From a virus: a stretch of DNA of 20,724 nucleotides. A program made the position numbers and the translations under genes. Of this stretch, positions 14,144 to 19,429 are shown in pieces (position 1 is the stretch's first letter; each line of letters opens with the position of its first letter). The notes under the pieces were generated by a model. It was not told the origin of the DNA, searched no databases, and saw only the letters and a list, made by a program, of their open reading frames with translations. The DNA lies in IMG/VR virus record IMGVR_UViG_3300008450_009762, positions 1-20,724 of that record; one strand, 5' to 3'.

Positions 14144-15109
14144 TTATAGTGCTTTGATTCTATTTTCCTTTGGGCAGAGATTAAACTTATCTGCAAAATC
14201 ACAATATTTACAATTCTTGCCACCTTTGTCTGCAAAGGCAGTATATTCTCGATTTGTATTTTTAGTACCATCTGCATTGAAACAAGACGATACAAATGAA
14301 TCAATATCCTTTTGTAAATTTTTTCTGGTTACTTTACCTGAAGATGGTTGAAATTCTTGTATTCTACGTTGCGGAAACATACTTTCAGCTAACAATTTGC
14401 GTTTAACTATAAAATAGTTAATGTGTATTTTTTCTACATCATAACCGTATTGTTTAGCAAAATACTGTTTATACAAAACTAATTGTGATGTTTTGAGTTT
14501 GTTTGCTTTGTCGTATTGAGTCCAGCCTCTAGTGGAAGTTTTAATGTCTAAAATGTGAATTTCATCATTTTTAGTGTCACGCAATACCACATCAATAAAT
14601 CCATTCATGAACACATTAGAATTTGACTCAGATGCTTGAATGTATAACGGCAATTCAACACCTAACAATTCCCAACCCAATACTTTAAAATATGTTGTTC
14701 TATTTTTTTGTAGATATGTTAAAATTTCTACACCGTCCATGTAAAACTCTTGCATTGTTTTAGCATCCGTGAAGTGTTCACCATTATTGTTAGTGTGCAT
14801 TTCAATTTCATATACCTCCGTCAATCTTTCCTGCAATAAGTCTGATAAATTGATTTGATCTGCTTCTTTTGCAGTTTTGTGGTATAATACATACAAATAG
14901 TATTGCAGTGTTTCGTGAAATGCAGTACCAAATGTTGTTATAATACTTGGACCACCAAATCTTATTTTGTCAATATAATTGAGTTTCCATTTTAATTGAC
15001 ATTGCTGATACATGGAAAATTGACTGTATGATATTGTTGCATCAGTCGGTTTTTTCTCGGGTAACGTCGCACGGAATATGGCACTGATATCTACTATTGG
15101 TTTAGGCAT
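14144..15109 (-). CDS. PD-(D/E)XK exonuclease, Cas4/RecB-like with Fe-S cluster cysteines, 321 aa
   Basis: This protein resembles the PDDEXK_1 / Cas4 / AddB nuclease group. SYSQFSMYQQCQLKW (about 27-41) is the family's N-terminal motif with Cys37. GTAFHETLQ (61-69) has the motif-II-like His65. GFIDVVLRDTK (170-180, Asp173) and ILDIKTS (186-192, Asp188 and Lys190) form the metal site, and Gln209 and Tyr213 give the QxxxY motif. The C-terminal NCKYCDF...LCP (Cys300, Cys303, Cys312), with Cys37, matches the four-Cys pattern of a 4Fe-4S cluster. It is probably a DNA exonuclease for replication or recombination. It is followed 2 bases later by the lipoprotein gene and preceded by dNMP kinase. It is not CRISPR-associated here: no array or other cas gene is visible. 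Confidence 0.88.
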   Translation of the reverse strand: MPKPIVDISAIFRATLPEKKPTDATISYSQFSMYQQCQLKWKLNYIDKIRFGGPSIITTFGTAFHETLQYYLYVLYHKTAKEADQINLSDLLQERLTEVYEIEMHTNNNGEHFTDAKTMQEFYMDGVEILTYLQKNRTTYFKVLGWELLGVELPLYIQASESNSNVFMNGFIDVVLRDTKNDEIHILDIKTSTRGWTQYDKANKLKTSQLVLYKQYFAKQYGYDVEKIHINYFIVKRKLLAESMFPQRRIQEFQPSSGKVTRKNLQKDIDSFVSSCFNADGTKNTNREYTAFADKGGKNCKYCDFADKFNLCPKENRIKAL

Positions 15110-15118
15110 ACTATAAAT

Positions 15119-15850
15119 TTAAGGAATTAAATTCTCCTTTACAAGGATTGCTCTTACTTTATTTAAGAGTGCAGTATAGTCGCCATCATTCGATATTTCA
15201 TAATCAAATGAATACGTATCTAATGCAGTTTCAGACGGATGTGTTCCACAGACAGTACCAGGTCTAGTAACACGAATGGTTATGCCGTTTCTCTCAGCAA
15301 CCGCATCATATTCATTTGGAAATCGTAGGTCTGTTATAACCCATTTAGGTTCAACGTCTTCATCTATTACATCAAATTCATTTGAGCCTACAGCTATTGT
15401 ATTGACAGTATAATCACTGAATAAAGCATTCACCCATGTATTTGTATGTAAGCCATTACGCATTGCTTCAGTACCGAGTTTTTGAAGAAACTCACGAACA
15501 GTCATTTTGTTTACAACAAGACCAATACCATCATCAGTAATTGTTTTATCTTTGAGAAAATAATTCCACTCATTAGACAAAAAAGTATTTTTAAATTCTT
15601 GATCTTCAAACTTATATGCCGGAATACCAGATAATATTGATGCTATTTGTTTGAGTTTACCTGCAAACTTTTTAATTTGCCAATCGGACCAATATTCATA
15701 ATCAGTAGCAACTCGTATACCCAATTTGTCATAGTCTAGAAATTCATCGAAGGCATACTTGTCTACTGCTGTTGATGTTAGATACTGAATCATTTTTCCT
15801 ACGGTATCTTTGCCACTTCCGATTTTTCCGTTGATTGCAATTATTGGCAT
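15119..15850 (-). CDS. deoxynucleoside monophosphate kinase (T4 gp1-like), 243 aa
   Basis: This P-loop kinase phosphorylates deoxynucleoside monophosphates to supply precursors for phage DNA synthesis. The Walker A motif is INGKIGSGKDT (about residues 6-16). The family-specific helix reads REFLQKLGTEAMRNGLHTNTWVN (about 119-141), and WVITDLRFPNEYDAV (about 170-184) with TIRVTRPG follows. All three are typical of the T4 gp1-like family, and length (243) equals the usual 230-250. The start overlaps the end of the DUF1937-like gene by 10 bases. Some relatives phosphorylate modified nucleotides, for example 5-hydroxymethyl-dCMP; there is no modification gene in the window to support that here. 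Confidence 0.9.
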   Translation of the reverse strand: MPIIAINGKIGSGKDTVGKMIQYLTSTAVDKYAFDEFLDYDKLGIRVATDYEYWSDWQIKKFAGKLKQIASILSGIPAYKFEDQEFKNTFLSNEWNYFLKDKTITDDGIGLVVNKMTVREFLQKLGTEAMRNGLHTNTWVNALFSDYTVNTIAVGSNEFDVIDEDVEPKWVITDLRFPNEYDAVAERNGITIRVTRPGTVCGTHPSETALDTYSFDYEISNDGDYTALLNKVRAILVKENLIP

Positions 15851-16197
15851 ATTACTATTTGATTATTGATTATTTGAATAAATTTTACTAGTTTACCGGT
15901 TTCAACAGCATATCGTACCTCAGCTTGTACGCCGACAGATTTTTCTACTCTAGCACGTCCTTCGGTTGGTATTAAGACCCAAATTTCATCAGCCCAATCA
16001 ATAAATTGATAGTCAATTTTCTGCCAATAGTCCCATGTACCTTTTGCTCCGTGTTTTACTAATGGATGCGAATGCGTAATAGGACTAAATACGTTGATTT
16101 CATATTCATTTATAATATGAGCAGTCGCCGCAGTCGCTTGTTCATAGCTACTGGTTTCCATACCGCTGTATGGTATAGCCAAATAAACTTTTTTCAT
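15841..16197 (-). CDS. DUF1937 / nucleoside 2-deoxyribosyltransferase-like protein, 118 aa
   Basis: This small Rossmann-like protein starts KKVYLAIPYSGM and continues with FSPITHSHPL (about residues 37-46), WDYWQKIDYQFIDWADEIWVL (about 55-75), and SVGVQAEVRYAVETGK (about 87-102). This pattern matches the DUF1937 group, which is related to nucleoside 2-deoxyribosyltransferases and SLOG proteins; the Asp/Glu in GVQAE is in the position of the catalytic Glu. It may act on nucleotides or nucleosides in DNA precursor metabolism, which fits its overlap with the dNMP kinase gene. No direct proof of activity is available from sequence. Confidence 0.75.
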   Translation of the reverse strand: MKKVYLAIPYSGMETSSYEQATAATAHIINEYEINVFSPITHSHPLVKHGAKGTWDYWQKIDYQFIDWADEIWVLIPTEGRARVEKSVGVQAEVRYAVETGKLVKFIQIINNQIVICQ

Positions 16198-16234
16198 GGT
16201 AACTTTAATTTTGTAAAGTGTTAGAAAGATTGAA

Positions 16235-16468
16235 TTATCCTTCTTCGTAGTGATTAACGGATTTGATTATTGAAGCATCATGGTTTAAAAACAATTCGTA
16301 TTGTTCCCATGTACCCTTTATTATGTAAGTATAATAACCGTACGGTTCATCAAATTCATGAAGCAACTCCATATCGGGCTCAGTCACATTATTTACAGAA
16401 TCAAAAATGTCCATAAACTCGGCAGAATCCTCAGGATTAATACCAATATAAAATTCAATAAAAGTCAT
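16235..16468 (-). CDS. hypothetical acidic protein, 77 aa
   Basis: I do not recognise this acidic protein. It has an N-terminal beta strand (FIEFYIGI), a helix with several Asp and Glu (about residues 11-40), a YGYYTYIIKGTWEQYELF segment (about 43-60) that looks like a strand-turn-helix, and a short tail. It resembles small ACT-like or ferredoxin-like folds only in general pattern. The gene lies between the tRNA-Arg-like element and the DUF1937-like gene, and could be read through from the promoter of the large RNA or from its own promoter. Confidence 0.65.
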   Translation of the reverse strand: MTFIEFYIGINPEDSAEFMDIFDSVNNVTEPDMELLHEFDEPYGYYTYIIKGTWEQYELFLNHDASIIKSVNHYEEG

Positions 16469-16489
16469 ATGATAGTATAATGTTATGAT

Positions 16490-16512
16490 AGTAACTAATA
16501 GATATAGTTACT
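16490..16512 (-). terminator. inverted repeat just below the tRNA-Arg-like element
   Basis: A perfect 8-bp inverted repeat, AGTAACTA / TAGTTACT, with a 7-base loop lies 5 bases past the 3' end of the tRNA-Arg-like element on the minus strand. It is AT-rich and not followed by a U run, so it is a weak terminator candidate. A processing or 3' end protection hairpin of the large RNA transcript is an alternative. Confidence 0.35.
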
Positions 16513-16516
16513 TTAG

Positions 16517-16591
16517 TTGCGGGAATGGGATTCGAACCCATGTCATTGAGCCTCGGAGGCTCAGCTGGAACCAACTCCAGTCCATCCTGCG
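16517..16591 (-). tRNA. tRNA-like element, possible tRNA-Arg (CCG)
   Basis: The 75-base element has a perfect T arm (ATGGG, loop TTCGAAT, CCCAT), a perfect 5-bp anticodon stem (TGAGC / GCTCA) with a 7-base loop CTCCGAG (U33 then CCG, decoding CGG Arg), and a 5-base variable loop. It also has a D arm with a CTGG/CCAG stem and GG-containing loop. The 3' acceptor strand TCCCGCA is clear, but the 5' strand (CGCAGGA) pairs imperfectly, with C-A and A-C mismatches, and four instead of two bases separate it from the D stem. CCA is not encoded. It follows directly on the large structured RNA and may be processed out of it or be an integral tRNA-like domain. Confidence 0.5.
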
Positions 16592-17527
16592 ATGTGTATA
16601 ACCTTGAGATTACAGGTTTTAACGGCTGAACTTTAAAGGTATTATTTATTCCCCTCGTATCCAGAGACTTTTGATCTCTATTCAACCAATGCCGATTAGT
16701 TAGACTAATCACTTCTTGAGGTGCAAGTTAATCTCTAACTAGTCAATCTGTTCAACTCTGCCGAGCTAATTCATCCTTGCGGGACTACAAACCTTTCATT
16801 AAAATCACATAGGCCTTGCGAGCTTCTGTGGCAACCAACTGCTGGTTACTATGTAGGCATCTTTCTTCGGATTCGATGACTTACACCTGGTGCACACTTG
16901 GGCTTTATTTGTAGTTTTCGTTAGATTACATAAAATCATAGCTTTAGTGCTGTGGAATTTAGTGAGGGTAGCGGTGCACCTTAGACTCTACCAACTTTTG
17001 ATCGGGAGAATATCTAACTACCTTCTGAAACATCCCTGCTTCCATATTTCACGTCAACTTCATTCGTAAACCTTGGTAGGTTTTTTGAACGGAATCTATC
17101 AGCACCACCTGTGTTAGATTCTTGATTTTCATCTTCAAGCCAACATTGATATTGAATAACGCAATAATACACTCGGACAAGTACATTTTTTGCATGTATT
17201 CTACACGTTATTTTTATTGGACTTCCGCCCTCAACTCACCTATCCACATAGGCAAGTCACACTATCATTCTCCCTACAGTGTCACCCTCAGTACTAAAGA
17301 TTATGCGATATCGTGCTCGTTTACTCGAGCTAATTTCTTAGCCGCAATTGTATTTAGCATTACAATCACTTTATCCTACTTTCGTAGTTTATTTTTAGGA
17401 ACTAGTCCATGGACTATAAACGGCCCATTGATTATTTTCTAACACATTTCAAATTTGAAATTATCTCCTTTAATTTGTGATTCGAAAACAATAAATTACA
17501 ATATGTTAAAGAACTATTTTCTGCTTT
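16592..17527 (-). ncRNA. large structured noncoding RNA (GOLLD/ROOL-type candidate)
   Basis: About 0.93 kb without a convincing protein gene lies between a strong minus-strand promoter (17534-17565) and the tRNA-Arg-like element. On the minus strand it folds locally into many perfect hairpins. These are CTAC-GAAA-GTAG (17376-17387, a GNRA tetraloop that exists only in this orientation), CGAGC pairing (17315-17330), AACCA/TGGTT (16833-16847) nested inside ACATAG/CTATGT (16807-16854), and AGAGA/TCTCT (16663-16679). There is also a switch-like region at 16694-16741. Size, phage context, tRNA adjacency and ornate structure fit giant phage RNAs of the GOLLD or ROOL class; that name is inference, not a match I could compute. 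Its 3' part shares sequence blocks with the RNA at 17709-17922. Start is placed from the promoter; ends are approximate. Confidence 0.6.
16601..16617 (-). repeat. conserved hairpin block, copy 1
   Basis: On the plus strand ACCTTGAGATTAC is shared exactly with 17718-17730. Here ACCT pairs with AGGT to form a stem around the conserved loop. It lies 9 bases above the 5' end of the tRNA-Arg-like element, in the same relative place as copy 2 above tRNA-Leu. Confidence 0.7.
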
Positions 17528-17533
17528 ATATTA

Positions 17534-17565
17534 TAAATATAAGGAAACTTTTTCAATTTTCCAAA
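17534..17565 (-). promoter_or_regulatory. promoter of the large RNA, TTTG-N20-TATATTTA
   Basis: The minus strand carries TTTG (plus 17562-17565), a 20-base spacer, and TATATTTA (plus 17534-17541). This equals the Bacteroidota -33/-7 pattern with the same spacing as four other sites here. Transcription would begin near 17528 and enter the large RNA. It lies just below the tRNA-Leu-like gene and an unusual 13-base homopolymer (17574-17586). Confidence 0.7.
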
Positions 17566-17597
17566 TTTTTACATTTTTTTTTTTTTGGATAAAAAAG

Positions 17598-17708
17598 TGG
17601 TCAGGACAGGATTCGAACCTGTATGTCGTATCGCACCTCATTTATTAGCATTCTTGAATCAACGACTATCCCAAATGCCTTAGCGTCTACCAATTCCGCC
17701 ACCTGACC
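17598..17708 (-). tRNA. over-long tRNA-Leu-like gene, probable CAA anticodon
   Basis: The acceptor stem is a perfect 7 bp (GGTCAGG / CCTGACC) with discriminator A. The D arm reads GGCGGAATTGGTAGACGC, a typical leucine D arm, and the T arm is ACAGG-TTCGAAT-CCTGT. At 111 bases it exceeds a normal class II tRNA by about 25. A GGCAT/ATGCT stem would fit the anticodon stem, enclosing a 23-base loop that ends TTCAAGA, i.e. U33-CAA with purine 37. Removing 16 bases would restore a normal TTCAAGA loop. The extra piece also contains GTCGT, which can pair with ACGAC in the variable region. CCA is not encoded; a T6 run follows the 3' end. Confidence 0.65.
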
Positions 17709-17922
17709 GGGTTCCCCACCTTGAGATTACTGGTGAGTAGATTTTACCGGTTTAGTTTTCTTGAAAACAAACACATTAGTGTCTTACCACATAAAAATAT
17801 AAATCACACTACTGGGAGGGTTTGTGCTGTCCCTTTATTCCCACGAGACTGGCGTTTAAGGATGTCCAGTCCAATACCCTATCAAGTTTAAATGAGACAT
17901 TGACAAGTCTTCTGAGTATCTC
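17709..17922 (-). ncRNA. shorter structured RNA module upstream of tRNA-Leu
   Basis: This 214-base gene-free stretch runs from the stop of the membrane protein gene to the tRNA-Leu-like gene. On the minus strand it contains a GACTGG/CCAGTC hairpin (17847-17871), a GTTTT-CAAG-AAAAC hairpin (17756-17769), and the CACC/GGTG hairpin with the conserved loop (17717-17735). Five blocks, CCAAT, hairpin, TTTATTCCC, TTTTACCGG and ACCTTGAGATTAC (plus-strand forms), recur in the same order near 16601-16690 in the large RNA. It therefore looks like a reduced relative of the 3' domain of that RNA. It has no promoter of its own that I can see and is likely read from the promoter at 18841. Confidence 0.5.
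17717..17735 (-). repeat. conserved hairpin block, copy 2
   Basis: CACC pairs with GGTG around the conserved TTGAGATTAC loop (plus-strand form). The 13 bases 17718-17730 equal 16601-16613 exactly. It ends 9 bases above the 5' end of the tRNA-Leu-like gene. The changed stem bases in the two copies keep the pairing, which supports an RNA structure. Confidence 0.7.
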
Positions 17923-18204
17923 TTACTCATTTTTCGAGCCAGCTTTTGTTTCGTTGCGTTTTTTAAATTCCACCGCACCGGCTGTTCCTATAAAAGAACC
18001 AATTAAAGCAGCAATAAATAATCTACTGTCGGATAACCAATTAACTGTAGTAAATGCAGCAAAGCATAGAATTATACAAGACCAAAGACCTGCCGAAATC
18101 GTTTTTCGTTCGTCTACTTTTATGAAGTAGTAGGTCCATGCTATATCAGCAAGAATCATTGAACACATTACCAGAATAAATTTGATATAAAAAGTAAATT
18201 CCAT
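17923..18204 (-). CDS. small integral membrane protein, 93 aa
   Basis: This protein has three likely membrane segments (about residues 6-29, 37-56 and 60-80) separated by short loops, the first of which is charged (KVDERK). It ends in a basic and polar tail (FKKRNETKAGSKNE). I do not recognise the family. The SFIGTAGAVEF segment (about 70-80) looks like a tight helix packing motif. The gene is 25 bases downstream of the conserved phage protein at 18230-18829 and directly precedes the RNA module and tRNA-Leu, so it is probably in the same transcript as they are. Confidence 0.75.
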   Translation of the reverse strand: MEFTFYIKFILVMCSMILADIAWTYYFIKVDERKTISAGLWSCIILCFAAFTTVNWLSDSRLFIAALIGSFIGTAGAVEFKKRNETKAGSKNE

Positions 18205-18229
18205 TAGTTTGTATTTTTATTTGTGCAAA

Positions 18230-18829
18230 TTAGTCCCACCATCCACGAATGCCTGAACCATTAAACTGACTATCAAAATCAATTTCTTTATCAAACTTTG
18301 AATAGTCTTGTCCTTTGATAATATCCCACAATTCATCCCATTCTTGTTCCCCAATTTCTCTCGCTCTAGCAAATACTTTTGCATTATGAGCTTTTTCTTC
18401 CGGACTCTCCTTATCAATTAATCGAGAACAGTCTGGATGGTCTGCAGACGGTTCAAATTCCCAATCATGTAATATTAAGTCACCCAATTCTTTTTCGGCC
18501 ATATCAATATACAAATCATCATTGTAATTTTTAATGAGTTGTATCGCCCTACGCATCTTAGCGACCTTTTTCAGTCTAGAATGGTCTACTTCAATACCGC
18601 GAGTTTCAATATTGTTAGCCATATCAGTCAATCCTATTTCCATAAACATAAGAGTGCCGTGATGATCAAACCAATAATGGTTGTATAAGGCTTTTTTAAA
18701 TTTCCATATGTTTTTGAAAAATCTAGGCAAATCATATCTGAGAAATTTGTATACTTTGTATGGTACGGTATTCTCCCAACACACACCTTCTAGCCATTCA
18801 TAAAAAGAATTTGTAAGTTTAAATATCAT
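18230..18829 (-). CDS. conserved phage protein of unknown function, 199 aa
   Basis: The protein begins with a segment rich in aromatic residues (about residues 1-55), including YDLPRFFKNIWKFKKALYNHYWFD, followed by a helical core with MANNIETRGIEV and KVAKMRRAIQLIKNY (about 68-101) and an acidic C-terminal half (about 105-199). The order of an aromatic and basic RFIKN-type helix, a core, and a RAI-x-L segment is, as I recall, a recurrent feature of a hypothetical protein in large myophages, with no proven function. There is no membrane segment or catalytic motif that I can identify. It has its own promoter (18841-18872). Confidence 0.75.
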   Translation of the reverse strand: MIFKLTNSFYEWLEGVCWENTVPYKVYKFLRYDLPRFFKNIWKFKKALYNHYWFDHHGTLMFMEIGLTDMANNIETRGIEVDHSRLKKVAKMRRAIQLIKNYNDDLYIDMAEKELGDLILHDWEFEPSADHPDCSRLIDKESPEEKAHNAKVFARAREIGEQEWDELWDIIKGQDYSKFDKEIDFDSQFNGSGIRGWWD

Positions 18830-18840
18830 AACTTATTTTA

Positions 18841-18872
18841 TTAATATATGAAATATTTTTGATACCGCCAAA
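18841..18872 (-). promoter_or_regulatory. promoter, TTTG-N20-TATATTAA
   Basis: TTTG (plus 18869-18872) follows immediately on the stop codon of the upstream nuclease-like gene; 20 bases later comes TATATTAA (plus 18841-18848). It would drive 18230-18829, the membrane protein, and probably the RNA module with tRNA-Leu. The -7 element differs from the best form at one position. Confidence 0.6.
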
Positions 18873-19358
18873 CTATTCCCAAAATAATTTTGTTGCCGGC
18901 GTCTCGTTTGGTTTACCATTTGGAAATTTCAATTGAAGTAAAATGTCGCCGTTTGATTCACTGATATTGAATGAGTTTGGTGATTTTAACAATCTTTTGG
19001 TAATGTAATATCGCATTTCATTCAAATCATAGTATAAGTATCTACCCGTATAAGAATTTACGTGGTATATCCGGTCAGCTTTTGAGGTATATAGCCAGCC
19101 CGCCTTGTTTTCACGCTGCAGCTCTATTTTGAAAGCATAAAAGTCCTGTTCTATGTAAAGATTAGTCTTGACATCCAAAGTATATTCCCTGCGCCAATTG
19201 GGCTCTTTGATACCAAAATCAATTCCTTGAGTTTGCATAATGTAATCTTGCCTGTAATCGGAGGTTTGATATCTTTTACTTAGCACTCGGTATAACCAAG
19301 TTTCTCCGTTGGCGCCTTTGGTGCCTAGATTTCCGAACTTGTCTGATAAATTACTCAT
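18873..19358 (-). CDS. putative PD-(D/E)XK nuclease, 161 aa
   Basis: The protein has the arrangement of a small PD-(D/E)XK nuclease or resolvase. An N-terminal helix contains GANGETWLYRVLSKRY (about residues 15-30) with Glu19 in the position of the motif I acid, then GIDFGI (about 45-50, Asp47). A strand reading YTLDVKTN (about 59-66) carries the Asp62-x-Lys64 catalytic pair. The remainder is beta-rich. A role in Holliday junction or branch cleavage is plausible by analogy with T4-like phages that encode nucleases of this size, but the fold assignment is mine from the motif pattern. Expressed from its own promoter at 19398-19429. Confidence 0.62.
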   Translation of the reverse strand: MSNLSDKFGNLGTKGANGETWLYRVLSKRYQTSDYRQDYIMQTQGIDFGIKEPNWRREYTLDVKTNLYIEQDFYAFKIELQRENKAGWLYTSKADRIYHVNSYTGRYLYYDLNEMRYYITKRLLKSPNSFNISESNGDILLQLKFPNGKPNETPATKLFWE

Positions 19359-19397
19359 TCAATTTTTTATAAGGTAAAACAATAATTTACTAATACT

Positions 19398-19429
19398 TAA
19401 ATATATAGTAAATCGATTGCACTACCAAA
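19398..19429 (-). promoter_or_regulatory. promoter, TTTG-N20-TATATTTA
   Basis: TTTG (plus 19426-19429) begins directly after the stop of the phosphoesterase gene at 19430. After a spacer of 20 bases comes TATATTTA (plus 19398-19405). It would start the transcript for the PD-(D/E)XK-type gene about 35 bases above its ATG. Confidence 0.7.

Noticed and set aside
16455-16712. Open frame of 85 codons overlapping the tRNA-like element
   Set aside because: It runs through a perfect T arm and anticodon arm and through the conserved RNA block; its composition is not protein-like.
16745-16790. A further tRNA suggested by ATTAGCTCGGCAGAGTT on the minus strand, which looks like a D arm
   Set aside because: No T arm with TTCGAA-type loop or matching acceptor strand follows at the right distance.
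16860-16965. tmRNA: on the plus strand GGATTCGATGAC with a nearby GGTGCAC resembles a tmRNA 5' end, and on the minus strand AACGAAAACTACAAATAA would encode NENYK.
   Set aside because: Neither strand has a full tRNA-like acceptor pairing plus a tag ending in the usual Ala-Leu-Ala-Ala, and the two signs are on opposite strands. The structured RNA reads better on the minus strand.
17160-17300. RNase P RNA, because GGCGGAAGTCC on the minus strand resembles its conserved GAGGAAAGTCC
   Set aside because: The other conserved regions of RNase P RNA, such as ACAGAACCCGGCTTA, are not found in the region.
17122-17442. Plus-strand frame of 106 codons within the large RNA
   Set aside because: It would be the only plus-strand gene, has no promoter or leader of the local type, and covers several minus-strand RNA hairpins including the GAAA tetraloop.
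441-17539. T4 late promoter octamers TATAAATA on the plus strand at 441, 987, 13233 and 17532
   Set aside because: All genes are on the minus strand. At two of these places (441 and 17532) the same bases read as the -7 element of a minus-strand promoter with TTTG at the right distance.
17598-17708. Group I intron in tRNA-Leu
   Set aside because: The insertion is only about 16 bases; a group I intron needs at least about 200 and its core P, Q, R and S elements are absent.
17822-18130. Plus-strand frame of 102 codons
   Set aside because: It is antisense to a credible membrane protein gene and to the short RNA module.
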